Positions 43,701-55,100 of a DNA stretch of 64,000 nucleotides are shown here, piece by piece (positions within the stretch are counted from its first letter, which is position 1; every line of letters begins with the position of its first letter). The notes under the pieces are model-generated. The model worked only from the letters and a program-made list of their open reading frames with translations. It had not been told where the DNA came from and did no database searches. The stretch is taken from assembly GCF_000003815.2 (NCBI RefSeq), contig NC_049996.1, positions 1,689,729-1,753,728 on the forward strand, read 5' to 3'. This DNA comes from Branchiostoma floridae. Lineage: Eukaryota > Chordata > Leptocardii > Amphioxiformes > Branchiostomatidae. Position numbers and translations under genes: made by a program.

Positions 43701-44445
43701 CGGTAGCGTTTGTGGTTTTGTGTACATATGCGGATGTACACAAAACGTATATGGCCCTTTCTCTAACTCAATAATGCCTGAATGGGTTGTATTGGTATTT
43801 AGTATGTTGGTAAGTCTTGATGAGATTTTGCAATGATAAGATTTTTGGCCCTCTGGCGGCTTGTTACGGCACTCCAGCTGAAAGCCCAGTTTTGTATTGT
43901 ATTGTATTGTATTGTATTGTATTGTATTGTAATGATTTTGAAATCTCGTTCGTTACAGCTTCACTTTAGCATGACGAATCATACAACATGTCACTTCTGT
44001 GAGAAAGCAGCAATGAAGTTAAACTCTCAGCAACCGACAACAGCATTCCAACGTTTATTGTATCCTATACCAGCAACAAGTCATAATAACCAGTGCAATG
44101 GCCAAGTGTGTACAGTTTTTACCTTGTATTCAGTAGACCGTGAGTTCGATCCCCGACGAGTCATACCAAATACATTTAAAAATGGCACATGCTACTTTCT
44201 CTGCTTAATCAACACTAGAGGACTAGCCCCCTGCTGTAGTGATTGCACAAAAACTGTGTGGCCCAGGGCTACTGAAATGGAGACGGGCTCCGCCCTATGC
44301 ACCATGCAAAAGGACTTACATTATTACATAACAAGACTGCTGTTATCAAAAATAATCTTGAACATGTAGTACTATTAAAAGTGGAAATAAACTTACCGCA
44401 AAGAATGGCGACGACCACGAAGGAGGAAGCGATTTTGTTGTCCAT
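27089..44445 (-). CDS. Transmembrane SEA mucin with 33-bp repeat exon (gene C)
   Basis: Exons in transcript order: 44445-44397, 37149-34258, 33910-33798, 33027-32969, 32209-32040, 31440-31269, 29519-29346, 28708-28616, 27927-27741, 27160-27089. The sum is 3981 bases (1326 aa plus TAG). Order: signal peptide, about 960 residues of Ser/Thr/Pro-rich mucin repeats, SEA domain with a GSIIV cleavage-type motif, EGF-like module, membrane span, and a roughly 110-residue tail ending NRYSAYY. The architecture is that of membrane-bound mucins (MUC3/MUC17 class): a heavily O-glycosylated surface protein whose SEA domain can self-cleave and stay associated. Two one-base indels in the repeat exon (near 36694 and 36533) shift the frame for about 160 bases and create a stop near 36647; they cancel. 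I regard them as probable sequence or assembly errors, but the allele could be broken. It is the most diverged of the three paralogs C, D and E. Confidence 0.8.
27430..27640. repeat. (AC)n microsatellite with interspersed AGTGTC
   Basis: Long CA tracts separated by AAGTGTCAC-type spacers, in the last intron of gene C. Confidence 0.9.
29346..31440 (-). CDS. EGF-like and transmembrane exons of gene C
   Basis: Exon 31440-31269 carries Cys-rich sequence (LCTTGCGADAMC, QCVCAADYCKNGGQC, GPKC). Exon 29519-29346 completes an EGF module (SCVATSFGYYGGARCEVYAS) and continues directly into the span LVIGVGAGVGGGLLLIIIIL and a Cys/Arg stop-transfer (CLCCSRRR). The 174-base transmembrane exon has exactly the same length and phases (2 to 2) in D and E. 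The intron between these exons holds a duplicated segment and a transposon-like insert (29611-30815). Confidence 0.85.
29611..30815. repeat. ~198-bp direct repeats flanking a dispersed element
   Basis: Segments 29611-29808 and 30621-30815 are nearly identical (both start TGTACCCTAGAGACACAACA and end CATGTAATT). Between them lies a copy of the dispersed element with TATAACTCAAGAAGCC and GGGCCCCCTAGCGGCTTG. All of it is inside the intron between the EGF and transmembrane exons of gene C. Confidence 0.8.
32040..33910 (-). CDS. SEA domain exons of gene C
   Basis: Exons 33910-33798, 33027-32969 and 32209-32040 encode a canonical SEA domain. It reads KILAFSLSLDGNATGLDD, then TSTAYKNLEQECLTA, LRPLYAAQRGFNRIQILGF, then LSGSIIVRHLVIFDSEDAAS and NGTFSIAGYSVEPASF. 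The turn GSIIV aligns with the G-S-V-V-V autoproteolysis site known from MUC1-type SEA domains, so cleavage between Gly and Ser is predicted. Intron phases 0 and 2 inside the domain match genes D and E. Confidence 0.85.
32505..32835. mobile_element. Foldback element with GTGCAGGTA dyads
   Basis: The ends CTCAAAATACC and GGTATTTTGA are inverted copies. The inside carries TAGTGCAGGTAAAATTGGAG and inverted CTACCTGCACCTAACCTG. It lies in the gene C intron between SEA exons 2 and 3. The same internal text is tandemly amplified at 39290-40310. Confidence 0.65.
34258..37149 (-). CDS. Mucin tandem-repeat exon of gene C
   Basis: This 2892-base exon encodes roughly eighty 11-residue repeats. Two unit types alternate, MTDASLAPSST and MTDASPSPTPA, so the DNA period is 33 bp with a 66-bp dimer. 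Ser, Thr and Pro dominate, predicting dense O-glycosylation. A non-repeat end (ATIANSTTAGVDTTSKQPEK) leads into the SEA domain. A higher-order duplication with an offset of 1284 bp relates about 34766-35800 to 36050-37090. The acceptor (TCTCAACAG) ends at 37150 and the donor GTTGGT begins at 34257. The repeat is also open on the opposite strand because 33 is a multiple of three. Confidence 0.85.
37390..38140. repeat. Palindromic ~31-bp minisatellite
   Basis: Units of the form TTCATCACTGG, 3-6 bases, CCAGTGACGA repeat. A regular core has starts near 37874, 37905, 37936, 37968 and 37999 (31-32 bp apart); weaker units extend on both sides. Each unit is a short dyad. It lies in intron 1 of gene C, 0.3-1 kb upstream of the mucin exon. 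Confidence 0.75.
38440..38710. repeat. Degenerate ~100-bp repeat
   Basis: GACTGGTCTA followed by ATTTGCA- or ATTGTGCA-like text and CATGGGGTGTA recurs about three times, in T-rich sequence in intron 1 of gene C. Confidence 0.4.
39280..40430. repeat. ~90-bp minisatellite expanded from a foldback element
   Basis: About eleven imperfect units contain TAGTGCAGGTAAAATTGGAG, CTGTGCAGGTATTTCTGATG and TCTACCTGCACC, then GGGTATATACAGGTTA. The right flank (CATACTTCCTAGAATCTGAG) matches the right half of the element at 32505-32835, so the array is an amplified interior of that element. Confidence 0.75.
41655..41870. mobile_element. Possible diverged MITE
   Basis: CCCCTTTCCGCTAG near 41662 is mirrored by CTAGTAGGAAAGGG near 41841. 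The ends are CpG-rich in an AT-rich intron. Arms are imperfect. Confidence 0.35.
43415..43870. mobile_element. Nested inverted repeats: foldback copy with inner MITE
   Basis: Outer arms: ACAAGCCGCTAGGTGG near 43419 is inverted near 43850 (CTCTGGCGGCTTGTTA), with GGTCTCATCAAGGCC inverted as AAGTCTTGATGAGAT. The inner element, about 43538-43715, has ends ACACAAACGCTACCGAAAA and CGGTAGCGTTTGTG. Confidence 0.6.
43893..43931. repeat. (TATTG)n microsatellite
   Basis: About seven copies of TATTG, intron 1 of gene C. Confidence 0.85.
44100..44340 (+). mobile_element. SINE-like repeat
   Basis: GAGTTCGATCCCC near 44142 resembles a pol III B box, followed by GACGAGTCATACC and TGTGTGGCCCAGGGCTACTG. The text looks like an interspersed repeat body, but only one copy is visible here. 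It ends about 60 bases before the gene C signal peptide exon. Confidence 0.35.
44397..44445 (-). CDS. Signal peptide exon of gene C
   Basis: On the minus strand, ATG at 44445-44443 opens MDNKIASSFVVVAILC and then a GTAAGT donor in phase 1. Joined to 37149 it continues AGMTTSQTTT, a good signal peptide cleavage site before the mucin region. Intron 1 (37150-44396) is 7.2 kb and filled with repeats. Confidence 0.75.
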
Positions 44446-47105
44446 TTCCCTGGTGGTTTGGAGCTCGCCCGTTTTGAAAACCCCTTCCCCTAAGACGGTT
44501 CAGTCCACTTATCTGCCTTTTCTCTGAATTTCACGATGTAACAAATGTAGATTGTCTCAAGGGTGAAGAAAGGGCAAAGTTTAGCCTTAAGGAAATGTTA
44601 CGTTCGCCAGGTACAGTGATGAAGGCAGCGGCTATGGTTGACCTGAGCAAGTACGCTGTCAAATCTGACACCACTCCACCGATCGTAACACAGGTGGTTC
44701 CTTCCCTTTAGGGGACCGTCCCAAAATATGAAAGTCTACACCTTCACATCAATAGTTTATTTTACTCTTTATATTTCTTATTTCCAGCTTAAGATTGCTT
44801 GAGGGATTCCATAAGTTAATGTAGACAATTTTTCGTCGAGACAATTTTTCGTCGAGTTAATGTTTTTTAGACATTCGTGACTTGAACGTCTTTTTGAAAA
44901 TGGAGAAATGCTGTTGGTGTCAATAAGGAAGTTTTGAAATCAGCAGCCGTAATTGCAGTTTGACAAGCATTGTACTGTAGAAATGTGATGATATGTACAA
45001 TCCTTGGACGTAAATTAAATTAACCCATGTGATAATTTTTTGAAAGCCTTGCAAGACACCCAGGCATTTAACACACACGCATAGCTTTGTCATACATTGT
45101 TACCTGTAAACGAATTTTGTTTGTGGTTTTAAGTTACGTTGTTCCGTCAACATACTGTCTATCACGTGTTAACGAAAAAAGAACAAGTTACTGTAAAAGC
45201 GTAAATTTTACTTTGCTGTAAAGATAACATAAGGAATTCGCAGTGAATTTCAGTTCCCCGTTAAAACAGGGATGTACTGTGAATGGGAAAATGTACGCAG
45301 TGGTTTTAAGTTTGCGGTGAATGGTTATCACGAAAACCGCGAACATAAAAACCCCTTACAGTACGTTACCCCCCCACACACACACATTCACAGTACATTA
45401 CCCCCCCCCCCCCCACACACACACACACTCACACATTTACAGTACATTTAACCCCACCCCCCTTTACAGTACATTACCCTTGCTTCCTGTTGAACTGTAA
45501 ATCAATGGCCTTGGTAAACACATGCTTCATTCCTTATTGCCATCTATTTACAACCCGACATGCATTCCTGTACTTGCACTATGTGTTGTTTGAGGTTGGT
45601 CTAATACATACATAGCCAGTTGTGAAGAATTTTGTTTGCTTTTAATTGACATTTTCCCATAACCGCCTTTTGGTGTAACGTACAGTTATGTACAGTAAGG
45701 ACAAGCTGCGTAAAACCTGACTATAAGGCTTGATCCACTCACACTCTGAAGGACCCCTACTCTTTTCGATAAGTGTGGTGGGTTCTTTTACGTGCTCGAG
45801 GTGTGACTCTCCTCAAACACAGGACCCCAATTGAACGTTCTATCAGAGGAACATACCTAACTGAAGCTAGGTACTCATTGTCAAAATAATTCTATTTGCA
45901 TTGTCTCTGTTTTTGTTAGCCTGGCTAGCCCTTTGTAATAGCCAGTATGGCGACCCTGGTTGTGTGTGCTTAACAGCCAAAACAATAAATGGATAAAGGT
46001 ACTCATTTTCACATGAGTCAAGTGGGGAATAGGCGTTTAGCGCATGTAGACTTATGATGCAACAGCGGGAATAGGGTTGTCTGAAATATGATATTTAATG
46101 TCAGGTATTACAAATGCTTTGGAAAGAAAATTTTGTCACCCGAATACTACTGTCATATTTTAGGTTGTCGTAGTATTTTTAGACAGGTGCACAAGGCTGT
46201 TAGCTATATCACATTTCCCCTCGTTAAAGAAAAACGCAGTTATAAACTCACTTAGCTGTAGTCTTTGTTGTATGACAAAGAAAACTTCTGCTTCAAGAGC
46301 TTCCATTTGGGTAGTATTTATCGTCAGTTAACAAGAGGTGGCGCCAAGCAATTAAGAGGAAGTGTCCCGCCTACTTATACAAGTTCTTAACGGTTATAAT
46401 TTTCATATAGTGGGGAAGTATTTCGGTAAATATTTGCAAAAGACAAACATAAGTCATTCATTCAAAATCCCATGGTATTGTAGTGACCTTGAAAACAACC
46501 TTTCAAGTTTCACCAAGTCCTTTTAATTGAGCTTAAGCAAACATTAAGAAAGGGCAAATATTTACAAACAGTTATTGAGGCCCACAATTCTCTTGTTATC
46601 CATTTTAATCGTATCTGGCTTGTTGAAGCCTCCATAGTGGACTTAACAATGGCTTTTGAAAATGTAACAATACAGCTAACATCTTATCAAAAGCAAGTAT
46701 TGACACGTATTGTTGTCCCAATTTCCGTTGTATCATTGACTGTAATGTACTGTATTACTTCCTTGGTTTTCTTTGCATTATAGTCAGCAATATATTAAGT
46801 GATTCATCACATCATACCTTTAGTAGCATATAGTGCTTGGTTGCATTAACATTGATTGTGTTGTGAAGACGTGTTTAGATTTTATGTATGCCATTTTTGT
46901 ATATCTTTTGTGGACCCAGTGTTTTTCCATATACTTTTAGACATTATCAAGTTAACATGCATTGTGTTAATGTGTACACTGTACGTAAACAGGCTTTCCG
47001 CCCAATTATCAGGCATTCACAACTTCCCGTACTTTATATGCTATATGTTTTGACTTTCGCAGAATGCACATTTGATAAGACGTTACCGTATTTGAAGTGC
47101 AGAAA

Positions 47106-47146
<41 letters not shown>

Positions 47147-47580
47147 ATACTAGGATACGATGGTCGAATGTAAAGAGGTCAGAATTGAATAAGCATTTAC
47201 ACGGAAGTACTTTGCGTCTGGCACCACATTCTGAGCAGCGACACCTAGCTTCAGTATGGAATAGTACCGGTATTGTCCTGAGAAAGTTGACAAACGAAAC
47301 ATTGGCTGTGATTTACTGTGAACCAATATACTTCTCCAACCTGATTAGATAATCCAAAACACAGCAAATATCATTTATAGTTTCGATATTCTAGGTAGCA
47401 AAACTCATACGTTACCTACTGCTTTCTAAGTTGGGTTTTGATATCTGTTTTCCCCAGAATCATGCAACGTTAGTTAAGAAAAGGAAATAATTCCTTATGG
47501 GCGTCAACCCCCCTCCCCCAATGCTGCCTCTGAGTCTCTTGCTTCTTGCTCAAAACAGGCGAAAGTTATTAAGAATGACG
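44446..47580. other. Intergenic region between genes C and D
   Basis: Must contain the gene C promoter (near 44446) and the gene D 3' UTR (below 47581). Visible repeats are a (C)n/(AC)n block at 45365-45475, an interspersed repeat at about 45690-45990 (GGTGGGTTCTTTTACGTGC, then CTCCTCAAACACAGGACC), and (TA)n at 47108-47143. No gene is supported. Confidence 0.55.
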
Positions 47581-49148
47581 TCACATAGATGACACTGATA
47601 TTCTTCCATTCTGAAAGTAAAAAAAACGAATACTTTAATTTGTACATTGCAAATATCTTTGTCGCACTTAAAACGTCTATGATTTCCATGTGATATTTCT
47701 CTTACATGCATAATCTATATCTAAGTACAATGTAGTAGTAATCAGACATTTTACCAAATTATGGCAAATAATCGATGGATTGCGTATTCACTATGGCAAC
47801 GTTATCATCGCTATAACGACAAAAACAGAAGGAAAAGTTGAACATATATGATCTACGTTAACCTATAATTTCTACCATGGACAATAAGTAAGTTATCATA
47901 CTTGAAACATTGCACATGGGCAAAATAACGTACGACAAACTCACAATAGGCTGCCAGTAGTTGTTGCTACTTTCGTGCAGCCCTGGGCGAGGGATCTTCA
48001 GTTCCTGTGTACAGCATAACTTCGTTAGAATGCAGCACGTTACCAATATAAACCATCACTAAATTAAATATGACTATTTAACTTTCTTTTGTGTGTAATA
48101 TATTGATCCGTTTCCACATGTTTTGAGAAAGAACAAGGCGCATGTAATCTGTAGATTTATATTAACAGATAGTTCAAATTCTCCTTTTTGTATAAATTTA
48201 TTTACTATATTGAGACCCTCTGGGTATCAATCAAGGGTTAATGACCCGCCCCGATGTGTATATGGATAAATAAAATCACCGAGCGAGCGAAGCGGCTGTA
48301 AAGACAGAAGGAGGCAGATGATAAATAAACTAAGCTCTCTAAAACTGTTCAGTGTGCACGTGGGTATTAGGTATTGGTTGCCTGCTATTCTTATTATAGT
48401 TGCCAGGCGGCGCTGTCTGTAGCTATCTTTTACATAGTAAAACAGTCAAAAATTCTCTTAGCTACCTTATCCACCGGAATATTCTGCAGGCTCGGTTTCC
48501 AGGCTGTTCTGTGGTTGTTCCCGGCGTGTTGACCGGACAGAGCGTACGTTCCCAACATCTGTTCCTCCTCGTAGATTATAGACGCCTCGTCCGGGTTGGC
48601 CCTTCCACTTTTAGACGTGCGCTTTCTGTTCGCAATGCTGAAATTAACAAACTCATTTACCAAGAATGCGAAGAGACTTAACATATCAATAGTTAATTCC
48701 CTGATAATGCTACAGTCCATTTGGAAAACGGGACCAGATGAACCGATTGATATTTTGTATGAAGTATCTACCAAATGTATACCAAATCCAAGGTTAATTG
48801 GTATACCATGATATCAATAATAACGAGTGTACTTCTTGCTTATATTCATTCGCTCAAAAAACTAAATTGACATTATAATGAATGAATGAAGACCTTTATT
48901 GTACATTTTTCCCCAACTGAGCTAAGTACCTGTACAGGTCACAACAAGTCAAAGCAATATACATATAAAAGTATCACAGATCTAGTCTAACACAGAAGTT
49001 CGGCTTCTTCTCGCTTCTTGGTAATCGTGAAAATGTAGGACTGCATGGCTTTAGTATAACTCACGTGTATAATAGCAGTTCCTCTTCATAACTGTCATCA
49101 CTTTTGTCCACAGGAGACAGCCAGGTGGCTTCCTCATCTTTTCTGGCA
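47581..49148 (-). CDS. Cytoplasmic tail exons of gene D
   Basis: Exon 49148-49065 encodes ARKDEEATWLSPVDK and DDSYEEELLLY. Exon 48637-48466 encodes IANRKRTSKSGR, EEEQMLGTYALSGQH and WKPSLQNIPVDK. Exon 48004-47945 encodes ELKIPRPGLHESSNNYWQPI. Exon 47610-47581 encodes NGRISVSSM and TGA at 47583-47581. Splicing after PI (donor GTGAGT) was preferred over read-through because gene E has the same GT site and a matching terminal exon. The C-terminus Ser-Ser-Met weakly fits a class I PDZ ligand. No clear AATAAA follows. Confidence 0.8.
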
Positions 49149-52100
49149 CTGAAAGTTGAAATATATATGTCAGGGTAGAGATATCAATATCAAAGTAACA
49201 ATTAGATATGTCGTAGGGGTGGCGTTTTGCTCTTTCCCGACGTTAATGACATTCTGTATCATAACATCATCAGTTAATGTCTTCCCAGAATTAATTTTTT
49301 ACGTTTTCCGGTATATCATTGTGTCCCGTGGTACTTGCTTAGTTGACTCGAGTACTGCTAGATCCCTTGATTGTACTGGCAGAGATCTTGATTGCGACAG
49401 AGACTCCAATCGCGATCTCTGCCGGTACCGGTAGAATAGCCGGTTCTACCAGATCTCGATCTCTACCGGTACCGGTAGAATAGCTGGTTCTACAAGATAG
49501 ACCACAATGTCTACCGGTACCGGTAGAATAGCCAGTTTTACCAGATCGCGTTCTCTACCGGTACTGGTAGAATAGCCGGTTCTACCAGATCGCCTTCTGT
49601 ACCAAAATAGGTAGAGTACCCGTTTCCACAAGATCGCGATCTCTACCGGTACCAGCAGAATAGTTGGTTCTACCAGTACCGGTAGAATAGCCAGTTTTAC
49701 CAGATCTCGATCTCTACCGGTACCGGTAGAATAGTCGGTTCTAACAGATCGCAATGTCTACCTGTACCGGTAGAATTGTTGGTTCTACCAGATCGTGATT
49801 TCTACCGTTACCGGTAAGATAGCCGGTTCTACTAGATCGCGATCTCTACCGTTACCGGTAAAATAGCCGGTTCTACTAGATCGCGATCTCTGCAACAGCC
49901 AAAAGTGGCACCAATTGTCATTTTCTGCAAATGTTTACTACTTACTTGTCCAAGAGTGCATCCTTTTTACCAGAACGGCGGCATCTACAGACGGAGACGA
50001 CGATGATAATGATGATCAGGGCACCTCCTACTCCAACAGACACCCCGATAACCCAGGCCTGTGAAGCGTAGAACTCACACCTTCTCCCCATGTAGAACCC
50101 GGTAGGGTCGTTATTACAGCTTGTAGAACAAGCAAAAGTTTTAGTTAGACATTTTATGAGCAAAGTACATGATTATGCGCAGTCATAACTGTAATACGTC
50201 ATAGAAATTAGTGCGTCAAGATTTAATACACAAGCAAATGTGCAGTGCATGATAGAATCAAAAGTGTTATAGGGCTTTCATGGTTGATCTGTTATCCTCC
50301 TGACCATTCTTTCAAATTGAAGACTTGTGCAAATCCAGTTGTTCTAGGTTCGAACTTAGCTGTCCAAGACAATTGAAATGATACCTTTATTTCAGTCTTG
50401 CTATCAAAAATATTACATAGTAACTGTATTGCCATAATCAGGTACAGGTACTCCTACGAATGTTATCTTTTATCTTACCAAGACATTTGCTTTGTATCCA
50501 TGGTATCAGTACAATGTAAGGAAGTTCGAAAGCCGATACTTTGTATCAATTGGTGTATCTTTTATTATACAGTTCTAGTTTATAGATATGCTGATAGCAC
50601 TCACCTGCAGCTAACATTTTGGTTCTCCACGTGAATGCACGCCCCGTCGTTGTAACAGTGGCCGAGGTTACACTTGGTAATACAGGACGTTTCGTTGGTG
50701 GTTTTGTCCTTTCGGCATTCGTATCCATCTGAACAGTTCGTGATAGCACACAGTCCTCCTACAATCTCATCTTGTTGTTGAATAAGCGCCTCGATGGCGG
50801 CTGCTCTGATTTCTGTCAAAGCAACAAATATTTCTATCAGTTTAAACAACATGCAAGTTATCAGGCAAACATATACTCAAGGCACAAGAAACATAATTGG
50901 GATCATCTCAAGACCGTGGTTAACAAATTGTAAGTTTATATTGACGTGTATATCTGGATGACATCAAAATTAGTCCATTATCATCCAAAGTTAACAGTTT
51001 TGCGACTATACTGCGAATCATATACAAAGAACCTACAAAATGAGCAAATAGATGCCATATGAAAATTGCAACATGACATTACACGCAAACAGATACTGAT
51101 GAGTGAATGATTCCAAAGTCAAAGAATATGTGAAATAACAAAAATAAAGGACTTCATAGTTTAGTATACCATGATCTGTTTAGTCAACCTTCCTAAACCA
51201 CGTACACAGAAGTTTCTTTTTTTACCAAACTTTTTTTTCTTGCAGGCTATCATCAATTTTAGGGTGAACATACAATTTTATCAATATGATCAAATTAGTA
51301 TGGGTTAAAATTGGCAATATGGTCAATAAGATAAGCAATTTCTAACACTGTTATAAATATAATAAATGTAATATAATAAATGTGATTACAAATCAAGAGA
51401 TAGCTTCTTTCAAATCACTATCAATTAAGCAATTTACGGTTTGACTCAGGAAATAAAACCTGTTGTTGATTATCAATGTGAAAATCATTTGCAAAGCTAA
51501 GTTCTATCAAAGTAAAAAGCGACACCTACCTGATTCAGTTGAATATGTCAGTGAGTTTGGTTTTGTGTTGTTTACAGTGAAGACTCCATCCTCCACGTGT
51601 TTCTCCAGAAGGCTGGAAACGGCCTCGACGCCTCCGGCACCTTCTAACTCCTTGTAGTCATACATGACTTCGTAGTCAATGGTTGTGTTTCTTGTGCTTT
51701 GCAGTCTCCACATTCTTGCAACATTGTGTGGTCTGAGTTAGTGTGGAAGTTTATATTCGTCATTCTTTTATGATTTGTAATGCTAATATGAAAAATTAGT
51801 TCAAATCCTTTACTTAAAAATATCCCTTCCGACGTTCCATTATATATAGACTATAATAGAGCTTATCTGTATGTAGTGTGATTGCCGTATCTGTAACGTT
51901 TTGATTTTATTTGTTTATCTATTAATTTTTAATGCAGCGGTCAGGTACTTGTAGATTGCAACACCAAGCAATAAATAAATCTATTTAAGCTATTGATCAG
52001 ATATATCATAGCCCCTAAATGTGCTTTCTATAACTTTTGCTACCATCAGTACTTGTGTCAAATTCTAGGACATGATTTTAGATATATACTTGATGGCAAC

Positions 52101-55100
52101 ATAGTAGTTTCACATAGTACATCATTCATCACTTGCATATACATAGAGATTTACAGGATCAGGTTGCAGTCATTCTATTGTATCAATTAGAGATAATGAA
52201 CGCTTCTTACGGAATCACTTGAATACTTTGAAATCCTCCCGTGCCAGCGTAATATGGCGTGACCTAAAGAAATGACATTTAAAGATGGGATTCAATCTTC
52301 AACTCTTAATCGCTTACTCATCACAACAAGAGTGAAGAATCTTTTTTACATAATAATTCAATTTTATCTATTTCAACAACATTGAATGAACATTTAGATG
52401 CTTACTTCGTTGATGAATAATACAGCAAATGATGAGAAATCCACAGAGACAGACAGTTCAAACACCATGGAGAAGTTTACAGGAATGACCAGTTCCACGG
52501 TGATTTCGGCAACAACAGCTGTTATATCTGGTAAAACAAACAAAGAATGGTTACAAGTTTAAAATGAAAACATGACAAACAAGCATAGCTTTACAGCTCA
52601 ACTCAACTCAACTTTCAAATCCGGGACAGAATGTTCTGCCTTACACTCACAGGGGGCCTAAACATTTGCATGAAATGTATGAAATTCCTGCGAATGTTAT
52701 GAAAAAAAAACACTCATATGCGAAAGTGTATGAATTGTATAAAAAGAGAATGAATTGCTATGCAAAAACGCTTTAATTATGTGCATGGAATACGCACGAA
52801 TCTCTATATAAACCCCATGAATCTTATTAGATACGCAGTCTTTTATGCAACCGGCCACGTTTCACATAGTTACTCTTGCATATCCTTCTTTTTTCATAAA
52901 AATTGAACGAATGCTTAGATAGACATCCCTATCCTATAAAGAGAATAAGCATAGTATTACATATAAGCATTTTGATAAGGTAAGAACTACTTACTGATTA
53001 GCTCTACAATAGATACTTCCTCAGGAACGGTGATAATATCTGAATAAATATAGTAGGAAAAGTAAAAACAAATATTATGACTTCAGTTTCAGTAAATTAG
53101 CCGTATGTTAACATCTCAAGAGGCTTCACTTCAAATACACAACGTAGCTTGAAACTGATTACGTTGAGTACATACCCGAGGGTCCGGTTTCTGTTGGTTC
53201 CGGTGTAGTAGTTCGTGTAGTTGTTGGCACTGTCGTTTCCACATCAACTGCAGTACTAGTTGTTATTGCTAGGGTCGTGATTTCCGAGGAAGGTTCAGAT
53301 GTCGTCACAACGGTAGAGCTTGGTTGGGTGGAGATAACTGGACTTGGGGAAATGGTGTCGAGTGCAAAACTGTTTAGGGTTGGGTTCATGGGACTTTGAG
53401 AAATGGTGTCGAGTGCAAAACTAGGTTGGGTAGAGATCACGGGACTTGGTAAAATAGTATCTTGAGAATCACCTGAACCTTCGAAATCAACAGAACTAAG
53501 TAGGATGGTGTCGAGTGCAAAACTGGGTTGGGTAGAGATCACAGGACTTGGAGAAATGGTGTCGAGTGCAAAACTGGGTTGGGTAGAGATCACAGGACTT
53601 GGAGAAATGGTGTCGAGTGCAAAACTGGGTTGGGTAGAGATCACAGGGCTTGGGGAAATGGTGTCGAGTACAAAACTGGGTTGGGTAGAGATCACAGGAC
53701 TTGGAGAGGTAGAGATCACGGGACTTGGTGCAACAGTATGCTGTGTATTACCTGAACCTTCGAATTCGACAGAACTAAGTAGGATAGTGTCCAGTGCAAA
53801 GCTTGGTTGGGTAGAAACCACGGGACTTGGAGAAATTGTGTCCTGTGAAAGGTTTGGTGGGTTAGAGGAACTAGAATCGACGGTGACCGTAGAATTCAGA
53901 ATAGTAGTGACTTCGCCACCTGAACCTTCGAAATCCACTGAACTGGGAAAACTGGAGGGTAGTGTGAAACTTGGCATGATGGAGACAATGGGACTTTTAG
54001 AGACAACGTCTGGAACAAGGCTTAGAGAAGCGGTGTCTAGTACATAACTTATTGCGGTAGAGATCACAGGACTTGGTAAAATAGACTCTTGAGTATCACC
54101 TGAACCTTCGAAATCAATAGAACTTAGTAGGATGGTGTCGGATGCAAAACTTGGTGGTTTGGAGATTACATAACTTTGAGAAACGGGACCTAGTGTAAAA
54201 TTTGGTAGGATAGAGATCACAGGACTCGGAGAAATTGTGTCGAATGCATAACTTGGTGGTGCAGAGATTATAGGACTTGGTAAAACAGTTTCTTGTGAAT
54301 CACCTGAACCTTCGAAATTGACAGAACTTAGGATGGTTTCGAGTGCAAAGCTTGGTTTGGAAGAGATCACGGGACTTGGAAGAACGGTGTCTAGTACATA
54401 ACTTGGTGTTGCAGAGACCATTAGGCTTGGTAAAATAGAATCTTGAGAATCACCTGAACCTTCGAAATCAACAGAAGTTGGTAGGATGGTGTCGAGTACA
54501 AAGCTTGGTTCTGCAGATATCACGGGACTTGGAGAAACGGCGTCTAGTACATAACTTGGTTCGGAAGAGATCAAGGGACTTTGAGAAACGGCGTCTAGTA
54601 CATAACTTGTTTCGGTAGAGATCACGGGACTTGGAAAAGCGGTGTCTAGTACAAAACTTGGTATGGTAGAGATCATGGGGCTTAGAGAAACGGTATCTAG
54701 TACATAACTTGGTTCGGTAGAGATCACGGGGCTTGGAGAAACGGTATCTAGTACATAACTTGGTTTGGTAATGATCACGGGACTTAGTGTGGTAGAGATC
54801 ACGGGACTTGGTAAAATAGAATCTTGTGTATCACCTGAACCTTCGAAATCAACAGAACTTGGGAGGATGGTGTCGAGTGCAAAGCTTGGTTTGGTAGAGA
54901 TCACGGGACTTGGAGAAACGGTGTCTAGTTCATAACTTGGTTCGGTAGAGATCACGGGACTTGGAGAAACGGTTTCAAGTTCATAACTTGGCGATGGGGA
55001 GATCATAAGACTAGAATTTGAAGTTGCGGAGGGACAAAGACTAGCGCTGACCACATCCCCTGAACCTTCGAAATCAACAACAGGACTTGGACAAACAGTG

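Noticed and set aside
47858..47944. Read-through C-terminus of gene D past the 48004-47945 exon
   Set aside because: A GTGAGT donor follows PI, gene E has GTAAGT at the same codon, and both genes have a matching downstream exon ending VSSM.
53505..54047. Plus-strand open frame in gene D's repeat exon
   Set aside because: Antisense of the 51-bp repeat; no start context or splice structure.
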